A DNA stretch of 10,988 nt from an uncultured Roseovarius sp. (GTDB lineage Bacteria; Pseudomonadota; Alphaproteobacteria; Rhodobacterales; Rhodobacteraceae). The notes beneath the pieces were generated by a model, which had not been told where the DNA came from, ran no database searches, and saw only the letters and a list, made by a program, of their open reading frames with translations. Made by a program: the position numbers and the translations under genes. Location: assembly GCA_934501475.1 (NCBI GenBank), contig CAKSUL010000055.1:1-10988 (forward strand), given 5' to 3'. Positions 1-6,520 of the stretch are shown piece by piece (the first letter of the stretch is position 1; every line of letters begins with the position of its first letter).

Positions 1-229
1 TTTCCAGATCGAAAATGATGAACAGGATCGACACCAGGTAGAATCGGACATCGAATTTCATCCGCGCATCGTCGAAGGCGTTGAAGCCGCATTCATAGGC
101 GCTGACCTTTTCCGGATCGGGATTGCGCACCGCGATGATCACGGCGGCAAGGATCAGGACAAGGCCCAGAGCGACGGCAATCGCCAGAAAAACAAGAATG
201 GGCAGATATTCCCTCAACATCTCTTCCAC
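1..229 (-). CDS. nuoA: NADH-quinone oxidoreductase subunit A (5' part, cut by window edge)
   Basis: This is a small membrane subunit of respiratory complex I (NADH to quinone, proton-pumping), located in the inner membrane. 76 residues are visible. A long hydrophobic segment at residues 8-34 is the first transmembrane helix. It is followed by the family's signature loop ([19 protein letters not shown], with the conserved Cys) and the start of the second helix ([14 protein letters not shown]). The family is about 120 residues, so roughly the last third lies beyond base 1. The GTG at 227-229 is chosen as start because an AGGAG stretch (complement of 237-241) sits 7 bases before it and the protein then begins [14 protein letters not shown], as close homologues do. 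The in-frame ATG at 218-220 would be 16 bases from that ribosome binding site. It is presumably the first gene of a nuo operon continuing to the left. The family call is near certain. Confidence 0.96.
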   Translation of the reverse strand, partial: MEEMLREYLPILVFLAIAVALGLVLILAAVIIAVRNPDPEKVSAYECGFNAFDDARMKFDVRFYLVSILFIIFDLE

Positions 230-297
230 GAGGCGGCTCCTTTAAAGGCGGCACAGCGGATGCGCGCCGCGGTCAAGTGGCAAAACTGACTGTTCCG

Positions 298-326
298 GGT
301 TTACCTGCGGCCTATGGTGGGGTCAA
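298..326 (-). promoter_or_regulatory. Candidate sigma-70-type promoter for nuoA
   Basis: Read on the minus strand, TTGACC (321-326) is followed after exactly 17 bases by TAAACC (298-303). The -35 box matches the TTGACA consensus at five of six positions. The -10 box is weaker, with four of six. Transcription would start near 291, leaving a leader of about 60 bases before the GTG start. It lies in the only non-coding spacer upstream of nuoA. Assignment rests on sequence match alone. Confidence 0.4.
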
Positions 327-348
327 CGGGTTGCACTCATTTTAAGCG

Positions 349-375
349 GGGCCGGATCGCAGTTGCGCGCGGCCC
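349..375 (-). terminator. Possible weak terminator hairpin after the leucine operon
   Basis: Read on the minus strand just after the hydratase stop codon, GGGCCG and CGGCCC form a 6-base stem with a 15-base loop in which CGC/GCG can also pair. There is no T tract, only CGCTTAAAAT after the stem. It could separate the leucine operon from nuoA, but it could equally be chance pairing in GC-rich DNA. Confidence 0.2.
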
Positions 376-378
376 GTG

Positions 379-1164
379 TCATGGCGCCACCCAGCCGGGT
401 TTGCGCCTGTCAAAGAACGCGGCGATGCCTGCACGCGCCTCGTCGCCCTCCCAGCAGGCAATCAGCTCATCCACCGTATGCGCAATGGTTTCCTCATCAA
501 TAACTGGCCCCAGGGCGCGCAGCAGCGCCTTGGCGCGCGCCACCGCCTGCGGCGCGCAGGCCAGATAGGGCGCCACCTCGGCCTCGACCGCGTCGTCCAG
601 CCCGGCCTCGGGCACGACCCGCGCCAACAGGTTCAGCGCCATCGCCTCGCCTGCGTCAAAACGCCGTCCCGACATGAACACCCGACGCGCCGCCGCCTCG
701 CCCATGCGCGCGCTCACATAGGGCCCGATCGTGGCCGGGATCAGACCCAGCCGGGTTTCGGTCAGCGCGAACTGCGCCTGATCCGCGCCGATCGCCACGT
801 CACAGACGCTCATCATGCCGATCCCGCCACCAAAGCCATTGCCCTGCACCCGCCCGATCAATGGCTTGGGCAAGGTGTTGAGCGCCTGCAGCATCCCCGC
901 CAGACGGCCCGCCTCACGGCGGCGCAGATCCGGCGTGGCCTCCACCTGCTCGCGCATCCAGCCCAGATCGGCGCCGGCGCAAAACGTCGGCCCGCGCGCG
1001 CCCAGAACCACCACGCGCACCGCAGGATCATCGCCCAGCACGCGCACCGCATCATTCAACTCACCGATCATCTGCCCCGACAGCGCATTGTGCTTGTCCG
1101 CGCGCGCCAGCCACAGATGCGCCACACCGCGCCCGTCGCGCTTTATCTCCAGGGTCTCATACAT
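379..1164 (-). CDS. liuC: Crotonase-family hydratase, probable 3-methylglutaconyl-CoA hydratase
   Basis: This gene probably hydrates 3-methylglutaconyl-CoA to HMG-CoA, the step between methylcrotonyl-CoA carboxylase and HMG-CoA lyase, both encoded just upstream. The 261 residues match a single crotonase domain. The oxyanion-hole segment CAGADL is at 62-67, the second CoA-binding loop GNGFGGGIG at 108-116, and a catalytic-type glutamate is E136 in QFALTE. The position matching the other glutamate of classical enoyl-CoA hydratases (Glu144 of the rat enzyme) is glycine (G116). As I recall, bacterial LiuC-type hydratases share this, which favours methylglutaconyl-CoA over a fatty-acid substrate. 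The ATG at 1164 is chosen over an upstream in-frame Met because GGAG lies 7 bases before it and the N-terminus MYETLEIKRDG fits the family. It overlaps the end of the HMG-CoA lyase gene by 8 bases (ATGTATGA), so the two are translationally coupled. Substrate is inferred from context. Confidence 0.9.
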   Translation of the reverse strand: MYETLEIKRDGRGVAHLWLARADKHNALSGQMIGELNDAVRVLGDDPAVRVVVLGARGPTFCAGADLGWMREQVEATPDLRRREAGRLAGMLQALNTLPKPLIGRVQGNGFGGGIGMMSVCDVAIGADQAQFALTETRLGLIPATIGPYVSARMGEAAARRVFMSGRRFDAGEAMALNLLARVVPEAGLDDAVEAEVAPYLACAPQAVARAKALLRALGPVIDEETIAHTVDELIACWEGDEARAGIAAFFDRRKPGWVAP

Positions 1165-2020
1165 CGCCACTCTCCCGCATCGCGCGCGCCATCGTCGCCG
1201 CCCGCTCCAGCACATCGCGCTTCAGCCCGGTTGCATATCCCAGGGCCTCGACCCGCTCCATCACCGCCTCGCTTGCGACATTCCCCGCCGCACCGGGCGC
1301 ATAGGGGCACCCGCCCAGACCGCCCACAGCCGCATCGAACACCCGCAATCCGCGCGCCAATGCCACCTCGACATTCTGCAACGCCTGCCCGCCCGTGTCG
1401 TGAAAATGCCCCGCCAGCCGCGCCACCGGCACGACATCCAGAACCGCGCCCAGCATCGCATCCACCCGCTCGGGCAAACCCCGCCCCAGCGTGTCGCCCA
1501 GACTGATTTCATAACAGCCCATCTCGAACAGCCTCCCCGCCACCCGCGCCACCTGCGCCGGCTCCACCGCCCCCTCGAACGGGCAATCGGTCACGCAGGA
1601 CACATAGCCGCGCACCGGCACGCCCAAACGCTGCGCCGCCTCCAGGACGGGGGCGAACCGGGCCAGGCTTTCCTCGATCGTGGCATTGATGTTGGCGCGG
1701 CTGAACGCCTCGCTGGCGGCGCCAAAGATCGCCACCTCATCCGCGCGCGCCGCCATTGCATCCTCGAACCCGCGCAGATTGGGCGTGAGCGCCGCATAAG
1801 ACACCCCCGCCACCCGCCTGATACCCGCCAGAACCGCGCCCGAATCCGCCATCTGCGGCACCCATTTCGGGCTGACGAAACTCGCCACTTCGATCCGGCG
1901 AAACCCCGCGCTGCTCAGCAGATCCACCAAGGCGATCTTTTCCGCCACCGCAATGGCGCGCGCCTCGTTCTGCAAGCCGTCCCTCGGCCCCACCTCGAAT
2001 ATCTCGACCGGCTCCGCCAT
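1157..2020 (-). CDS. hmgL: Hydroxymethylglutaryl-CoA lyase
   Basis: This enzyme cleaves HMG-CoA to acetyl-CoA and acetoacetate, the last step of leucine degradation (also called liuE or mvaB). The 287-residue TIM-barrel protein is close to the usual bacterial length of about 285-300. It shows the RDGLQNE motif at 13-19 (R13 and D14 in the active site), EVASFVSPKWVPQM at 44-57, the metal-binding GHFHDT with H205 and H207, and the signature GLGGCPYAPGAAGNVASE at 234-251 with the catalytic-loop cysteine C238 and N247. No key residue is missing. It starts at the ATG at 2018-2020, which forms TGATG with the stop codon of a preceding 11-codon ORF. No strong Shine-Dalgarno lies directly before it, so its translation may depend on coupling. 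Its 3' end overlaps the hydratase gene by 8 bases. The enzyme is cytoplasmic and needs a divalent cation by family. Confidence 0.97.
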   Translation of the reverse strand: MAEPVEIFEVGPRDGLQNEARAIAVAEKIALVDLLSSAGFRRIEVASFVSPKWVPQMADSGAVLAGIRRVAGVSYAALTPNLRGFEDAMAARADEVAIFGAASEAFSRANINATIEESLARFAPVLEAAQRLGVPVRGYVSCVTDCPFEGAVEPAQVARVAGRLFEMGCYEISLGDTLGRGLPERVDAMLGAVLDVVPVARLAGHFHDTGGQALQNVEVALARGLRVFDAAVGGLGGCPYAPGAAGNVASEAVMERVEALGYATGLKRDVLERAATMARAMRESGDV

Positions 2021-2055
2021 CAGGCCCCGCCCTTCTTCTTTGCAAAAATACTCAT
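2020..2055 (-). CDS. Micro-ORF MSIFAKKKGGA before hmgL (repeat copy A)
   Basis: An 11-codon ORF fills most of the spacer between the glutathione S-transferase and hmgL genes. GGAGGGGG lies about 8 bases before its ATG, a better ribosome binding site than the one before hmgL. Its stop overlaps the hmgL start as TGATG. The peptide is short, basic and nearly the same as the micro-ORF before mccA. The first 13 bases, ATGAGTATTTTTG, are identical to that copy. The GGGGG of its ribosome binding site can pair with CCCCC at the end of the transferase gene (GCCCCC/GGGGGC, 2062-2067 with 2082-2087 on the plus strand). That could gate translation. It may be a coupling leader rather than a functional peptide. 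Expression is not proven. Confidence 0.35.
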   Translation of the reverse strand: MSIFAKKKGGA

Positions 2056-2072
2056 GTCACCGCCCCCTCCAT

Positions 2073-2750
2073 TCACGCGCCGGGGGCCGGGTAGAACGGC
2101 TGCTCATATAGCCGGCCGCTCTCGGGACCGGGCAGGGATTTCTGGAATGTCTCGCGCTCGCTCAGCCGCTCATACCACGCCGCCAGCTCGTCAAACCCGT
2201 CCAGCGGGACGAAATGCTGCGCCATGTAGACCGCCTGCCCCACACAGATATCCGCCGCCGAATAGCCCGCCGTCAGCAGGTAGTCGCGATTCTCGATCGG
2301 CGTGCTCAGCCGCGCCTCGATCGCGCCATAGCATTCGCGCAGCCGCGCCACCTCCAGGTCGATCACCACCGGGCTGCGCTGTTCCTCGGCAAGCGTGACA
2401 TACTGCCGGGTCAACGCCGCCACATGCTGGCTGACGGTTTCGGCGAAATGCACCCAGACCAGCCAGGCCATCCGGTCCATATCCCCCGGCAACCGGCCGA
2501 GGCCCCGCTCGGGAAAGCGCTCGCAGAGATATTCCACCATCGCACCGCTCTCGAACATGCGCTCGCCCTCGATCTCCAGCGCCGGCACCCGCCCCGCCGG
2601 CGACTGACTGAGGAATTCCGGGGTTTTCAGCGTCTTGTCGAACGGATGCTCGACCACGCGGAATTCCTCACCCAGCTCGTCCTCCAACTCATGCAACAGC
2701 CACAAGACCCGCATCGAGCGGCTCTGCGGCACATGATGCAGCGTGATCAT
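2073..2750 (-). CDS. Glutathione S-transferase, Gtt1-like
   Basis: A 225-residue cytosolic-type glutathione S-transferase. The N-terminal thioredoxin-fold half begins ITLHHVPQSRSMRVLWLLHEL, resembling the Gtt1-like subgroup, with S10/S12 in the position of the glutathione-activating residue. The cis-proline turn is RVPAL at 54-58 and the glutathione-contacting ES pair is at 67-68. The C-terminal helical half runs from about 90 to 215. Its ATG overlaps the mccA stop as ATGA and GGAGG lies 7 bases before, so it is tightly co-translated with the carboxylase. No step of leucine catabolism needs a transferase. Intermediates such as 3-methylcrotonyl-CoA are electrophilic alkenes, so a role in removing glutathione adducts or side products is a reasonable inference only. 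The substrate is unknown. Confidence 0.9.
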   Translation of the reverse strand: MITLHHVPQSRSMRVLWLLHELEDELGEEFRVVEHPFDKTLKTPEFLSQSPAGRVPALEIEGERMFESGAMVEYLCERFPERGLGRLPGDMDRMAWLVWVHFAETVSQHVAALTRQYVTLAEEQRSPVVIDLEVARLRECYGAIEARLSTPIENRDYLLTAGYSAADICVGQAVYMAQHFVPLDGFDELAAWYERLSERETFQKSLPGPESGRLYEQPFYPAPGA

Positions 2751-4684
2751 TCCGCCGCCTCCACATCCTCGAGCCGGATCAGCGCCGTGCCCGCGCCCAC
2801 CTGCGCGCCGACCTCGCCCAACAGTTCGGCGACGACCCCGTCGCGCACCGCAAGCAGGGCGTGTTCCATCTTCATCGCCTCCAGAACCGCCAGCCTGTCA
2901 CCCGCCTTGACCGCCTGCCCGGCCTGCACCAGAACCGCCTTGAGCAAGCCCGGCATCGGCGCCTCGATCAGCGCGCCATCGCCGTGATGCCCGCTGTCCC
3001 GCGCCAGCGGATCGACGATATCAAAGCCCAGCCCATATTGCGCAAAGACCGTCACCAACGCGCCGTTCACAGTGACGCCCGCGCCCACCTGCCCGTCCAG
3101 CATCCAGCGCCCGGCGCTGCGGCGCGCCTCGACAACGCGCCCTGCCACCATCACATCGCGCGCATCGCGCGACAGCACCCTGACCCGGACCTCATGCAGA
3201 TCCTCGCCAAAGCGCAGCGCGACCGTGCGCTCCAGCGGATCCCACAGGGTAAAGCCCCCGGCATCCCCCAGCAGATCCAGCGCCGCCAGCGCCGCCAGTG
3301 CGACCTCGCGCCGCCCGGGCTCGGCCACAGGGGTCAACGCCTCCAGATCGCGCGCGATCAGCCCGGTATCGACCTCGCCGCGCCCGAACCCGCCGTGATT
3401 GGCCAGCGCCCCCAGAAAGGCCAGATTGGTCACCGTGCCCGCCACCTCGGTGCGCGCCAGCGCCGTGGACATCCGCTGCAAGGCCACCGCCCGCGTCGGC
3501 CCATGAGTGATCAGCTTGGCAATCATCGGGTCGTAAAACGGGCTGATCTCATCGCCGCTGCGCACCCCGGTCTCAACCCTGCACCCGCCCGGAAAGGCCA
3601 GATGCGCCAGGCGGCCCGTCGCGGGCAAAAACCCCTTGGGCACGTCCTCGGCATAAAGACGCGCCTCAAAGGCATGGCCGTCGATCCGCAATTCATCCTG
3701 CGACAAGGGCAATCCCTCGCCACTGGCGACCCGCAACTGCCACTCGACCAGATCGACCCCGGTGATCGCCTCGCTGACCGGGTGCTCGACCTGAAGGCGG
3801 GTGTTCATCTCCATGAACCAGAACCCGTCGCTGCGCAGCCCACCGGCCCCGTCGACGATAAATTCCACCGTGCCCGCACCGCGATAGCCGATCGCGCGCG
3901 CCGCGCGCACCGCCGCGTCGCCCATGGCGGCGCGCATCTCGTCGGTCATGCCGGGCGCCGGGGCCTCCTCGATGACCTTCTGATGGCGCCGCTGCAGCGA
4001 GCAATCCCGCTCGAACAGATGCACCGCGTCAATACCATCGCCAAAGACCTGGATCTCGATATGGCGCGGGCGCTCGATATATTTCTCGACCAGGACCGCA
4101 TCATTGCCAAAGGCACCGCGCGCCTCGTTCTGCGCCGCCTCCAGCGCCTGCGTGAACTCGCTCTCCCGTGCCACGCGCCGCATCCCCTTGCCGCCGCCCC
4201 CGGCCACCGCCTTGATCAGCACCGGATAACCGATCCCGCGCGCCATCGCTGCCAGATGGGCCGGGTCCTGATCGGCCCCGTGATAGCCCGGCACCACCGG
4301 CACACCGGCCTTTTCCATCAATGCCTTGGCCGCATCCTTCAGCCCCATGGCGCGGATCGCGCTGGCCGAGGGGCCGATGAACACCAGCCCCGCCGCCTCG
4401 ACCGCCTCCACGAAATCGGGATTCTCACTCAGGAAGCCATAGCCCGGATGGATCGCCTGCGCCCCGGCGTTGAGGGCCGCGGCGATGATCGCATCGCCGC
4501 GCAGATAGCTCTGCGATGGCAGCGAGCCACCGATATGCACCGCCCCGTCCGCCAGCGCCACGTGGCGCGCGCCCGCATCGGCGTCGGAATGGACCGCGAT
4601 CGTGCGCACCCCCATCCGCCGCGCCGTGTCCATCACCCGACAGGCAATCTCGCCCCGGTTGGCGATCAGGATCGTGTCAAACAT
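2747..4684 (-). CDS. mccA: 3-methylcrotonyl-CoA carboxylase, biotin-carrying alpha subunit
   Basis: This subunit carboxylates its own biotin with ATP and bicarbonate and passes the carboxyl group to the beta subunit, which makes 3-methylglutaconyl-CoA (also called liuD). The 645 residues hold the expected order. The biotin carboxylase N-domain is at about 1-115 (ILIANRGEIACRV at the start). The ATP-grasp domain has the glycine-rich loop GGGGKGM at 162-168 and the catalytic stretch NTRLQVEH at 294-301. The carboxylase C-domain runs to about 445, followed by a subunit-contact linker. The biotinyl domain at about 570-640 carries APMPG at 575-579 and the biotinylated lysine K605 in EAMKMEH. GAGGAG lies 8 bases before the ATG. 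Pairing with the adjacent mccB gene separates it from propionyl- or acetyl-CoA carboxylase alpha subunits. It overlaps the transferase gene by 4 bases. Confidence 0.97.
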   Translation of the reverse strand: MFDTILIANRGEIACRVMDTARRMGVRTIAVHSDADAGARHVALADGAVHIGGSLPSQSYLRGDAIIAAALNAGAQAIHPGYGFLSENPDFVEAVEAAGLVFIGPSASAIRAMGLKDAAKALMEKAGVPVVPGYHGADQDPAHLAAMARGIGYPVLIKAVAGGGGKGMRRVARESEFTQALEAAQNEARGAFGNDAVLVEKYIERPRHIEIQVFGDGIDAVHLFERDCSLQRRHQKVIEEAPAPGMTDEMRAAMGDAAVRAARAIGYRGAGTVEFIVDGAGGLRSDGFWFMEMNTRLQVEHPVSEAITGVDLVEWQLRVASGEGLPLSQDELRIDGHAFEARLYAEDVPKGFLPATGRLAHLAFPGGCRVETGVRSGDEISPFYDPMIAKLITHGPTRAVALQRMSTALARTEVAGTVTNLAFLGALANHGGFGRGEVDTGLIARDLEALTPVAEPGRREVALAALAALDLLGDAGGFTLWDPLERTVALRFGEDLHEVRVRVLSRDARDVMVAGRVVEARRSAGRWMLDGQVGAGVTVNGALVTVFAQYGLGFDIVDPLARDSGHHGDGALIEAPMPGLLKAVLVQAGQAVKAGDRLAVLEAMKMEHALLAVRDGVVAELLGEVGAQVGAGTALIRLEDVEAAE

Positions 4685-4708
4685 CGGTCTTTCTCCTCAA
4701 GGGACACA

Positions 4709-4747
4709 TCACGCGCCAGCCCCTTTCATTTTTCCAAAAATACTCAT
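4709..4747 (-). CDS. Micro-ORF MSIFGKMKGAGA between mccB and mccA (repeat copy B)
   Basis: A 12-codon ORF in the 77-base mccB-mccA spacer, preceded by GGGGG with a 6-8 base gap. It shares ATGAGTATTTTTG exactly with the micro-ORF before hmgL and has the same peptide plan: MSIF, a small residue, a lysine-rich stretch, then Gly/Ala. It ends in TGATG. That second ATG opens a further 10-codon ORF (MCPLRRKTDV) whose stop runs over the mccA start codon, so reading frames bridge the whole spacer. The DNA also contains the perfect dyad ATTTTTGGAAAAAT, so a protein-binding or RNA-processing site is an alternative explanation. Confidence 0.35.
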   Translation of the reverse strand: MSIFGKMKGAGA

Positions 4748-4761
4748 TTCCGACCCCCGCC

Positions 4762-6366
4762 TCACATCCTGAACACGCCAAAGCGCGTTTCCTCGATGGG
4801 CGCGCACAGCGCCGCGTTCAGGCTCAGGCTCAGCACGTCGCGGGTCTTGCGCGGGTCGATGATGCCATCGTCCCACAGCCGCGCCGACGCATAGAGAGGA
4901 TGCGACTGGCGCTCGAACATCTCGATGGTGGGGCGCTTGAATTCTTCCTCGTCCTCGGCTGACCAGGTGCCGCCGTTGCGCTCGATCGCGTCGCGCTTGA
5001 CCGTGGCCAGCACCCCGGCGGCCTGCGCGCCCCCCATGACAGAGATCCGTGAACTGGGCCATGACCACATGAAGCGAGGCTGATAAGCCCTTCCAGCCAT
5101 GCCATAATTTCCCGCGCCAAACGATCCGCCCACCACCATCGTGACCTTGGGCACCGATGTCGTCGCCACCGCCGTGACCAGTTTGGCGCCGTGGCGCGCG
5201 ATGCCCTCATTCTCGTATTTCCGTCCCACCATGAACCCGGTGATGTTCTGCAGGAACACCAGCGGAATGCGCCGCTGGCTACACAGTTCGACAAAATGCG
5301 CGCCCTTCTGTGCGGCCTCGGAAAACAGCACACCATTATTGGCGATGATCCCGACCGGGCACCCCTTGAGATGGGCAAACCCCGTCACCAGCGTTTCGCC
5401 GAACCGGGCCTTGAACTCGTCAAAGCGGCTGCCATCCACGACGCGCGCGATCACCTCGCGGATGTCATAGGGCGTGCGCAGGTCGGCGGGCACCACGCCC
5501 AGCAATTCCTCGGGGTCATGGGCGGGCTCTTCCGGGGTCTCGAAGCGCACCCCCGGCACAGCTGCACCCCCCAGATTGAACACCGCGCGCCGCGCCAGCG
5601 CCAGCGCGTGGGTGTCATCCTCGGCCAGGTAATCCGCCACGCCACTCAGGCGCGTATGCACGTCGCCCCCGCCCAGATCCTCGGCGCTGACCACCTCGCC
5701 GGTCGCCGCCTTGACCAGGGGCGGACCGGCCAGAAAGATCGTGCCCTGGTCGCGCACGATGATGGTCACATCGCTCATCGCGGGCACATAGGCGCCCCCG
5801 GCGGTGCAACTGCCCATGACCACGGCAATCTGCGCGATGCCCTGCGCGCTCATCCGGGCCTGATTGTAGAAGATCCGCCCGAAATGATCGCGATCGGGGA
5901 ACACCTCGTCCTGATTGGGCAGGTTGGCCCCGCCGCTATCCACCAGATAGACGCAAGGCAGGTGGCATTCCTGCGCGATTTCCTGCGCGCGCAGATGCTT
6001 CTTCACCGTCATCGGATAATAGGTGCCGCCCTTCACCGTGGCGTCATTGCACACGATCATGCATTGCCGCCCCGACACGATCCCGATACCGGCGATCAGC
6101 CCGGCACAGGGCGCGGCCCCCTCATAGAGATCATGTGCCGCCGTCGCGCCGATTTCCAGAAACGGCGATCCGGGGTCCAGCAGGTTGGCCACCCGGTCAC
6201 GCGGCAGCATCTTGCCGCGCTTTTCATGGCGCGCGCGCGCCTCCGCGCCGCCCCCGGCCGAGGCAAGATAGGCAGCGGCGCGCACCACCTCCAGCGCCTC
6301 CAGATGCGCGGCCGTGTTTTCGGCGAAAGCTGCGGAACTGGGCAGGGCCGAGCTGTTGAGTTTCAT
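4762..6366 (-). CDS. mccB: 3-methylcrotonyl-CoA carboxylase, carboxyltransferase beta subunit
   Basis: This subunit transfers the carboxyl group from biotin on the alpha subunit to 3-methylcrotonyl-CoA, giving 3-methylglutaconyl-CoA (also called liuB). The 534 residues match the usual length of about 535. Two crotonase-like carboxyltransferase halves are visible. The N-terminal half has the acyl-CoA-site glycines [15 protein letters not shown] at 185-199, and the C-terminal half has [19 protein letters not shown] at 413-431 followed by [14 protein letters not shown] at 433-446. The last two stretches are characteristic of methylcrotonyl- and geranyl-CoA carboxylases. The ATG at 6364-6366 is chosen because AGGAG lies 8 bases before it. 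A longer in-frame extension to 6537 has no ribosome site and low-complexity sequence. Codons in the 413-443 motif region are unlike the rest of the gene. Geranyl-CoA carboxylase is a distant alternative, ruled against by the leucine context. Confidence 0.97.
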   Translation of the reverse strand: MKLNSSALPSSAAFAENTAAHLEALEVVRAAAYLASAGGGAEARARHEKRGKMLPRDRVANLLDPGSPFLEIGATAAHDLYEGAAPCAGLIAGIGIVSGRQCMIVCNDATVKGGTYYPMTVKKHLRAQEIAQECHLPCVYLVDSGGANLPNQDEVFPDRDHFGRIFYNQARMSAQGIAQIAVVMGSCTAGGAYVPAMSDVTIIVRDQGTIFLAGPPLVKAATGEVVSAEDLGGGDVHTRLSGVADYLAEDDTHALALARRAVFNLGGAAVPGVRFETPEEPAHDPEELLGVVPADLRTPYDIREVIARVVDGSRFDEFKARFGETLVTGFAHLKGCPVGIIANNGVLFSEAAQKGAHFVELCSQRRIPLVFLQNITGFMVGRKYENEGIARHGAKLVTAVATTSVPKVTMVVGGSFGAGNYGMAGRAYQPRFMWSWPSSRISVMGGAQAAGVLATVKRDAIERNGGTWSAEDEEEFKRPTIEMFERQSHPLYASARLWDDGIIDPRKTRDVLSLSLNAALCAPIEETRFGVFRM

Positions 6367-6440
6367 CTGTGTCGCTCCTTTGGTCGCGTGTCTGCTCGCT
6401 GGGCGGGGCGCGGGCGCGCGCCCTTTTCCTTGATAATCAT
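6363..6440 (-). CDS. Doubtful 25-codon ORF leading into mccB
   Basis: Within the 154-base acs-mccB spacer an ATG opens 25 codons. The peptide begins [12 protein letters not shown], is rich in Arg, Pro and Lys, and ends on a TGA that overlaps the mccB start as ATGA. There is no Shine-Dalgarno before it and the composition looks like read-through of GC-rich non-coding DNA. It is listed because it repeats the pattern of short ORFs abutting the next gene in this operon. A chance ORF is the simpler view. Confidence 0.12.
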   Translation of the reverse strand: MIIKEKGARPRPAQRADTRPKERHR

Positions 6441-6520
6441 GGTATCGCGTGATTGATCCCAAGGGTCGGCCAGGCCACCGCCCCCGAATTGTTGGCGCGC
6501 CCGCCGGGATCGGAAGGTGA
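6367..6520 (-). other. Longest spacer inside the operon; possible internal control region
   Basis: These 154 bases separate acs from mccB while all other junctions are 77 bases or shorter, or overlap. On the minus strand they hold TTGGGA and, 17-18 bases on, TGATTAT, a weak promoter-like pair (four of six matches each). The latter lies inside the 9-base near-palindrome TGATTATCA, and AATCA-N10-TGATT forms a small dyad around it. The perfect palindrome GGGCGCGCGCCC (6412-6423) follows. Nothing here is strong. The spacing suggests that mccB onward might also be transcribed separately. Confidence 0.25.

Noticed and set aside
1165..1215. Longer start for the hydratase at 1215
   Set aside because: The added residues are Arg/Trp-rich and overlap hmgL deeply; the 8-base overlap start has a ribosome site.
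815..2398. Long plus-strand ORF of 527 codons, and similar long plus-strand ORFs at 2861-4894, 5191-6456, 6683-7771 and 8055-9032
   Set aside because: These lie opposite well-identified genes, are rich in Arg, His, Pro and Ala as antisense frames of GC-rich genes are, and show no family resemblance.
6412..6430. GGGCGCGCGCCC followed by TTTT as a plus-strand terminator
   Set aside because: The palindrome has no spacer, so only a 4-base stem with a 4-base loop is possible, and no plus-strand transcript is expected to end there.
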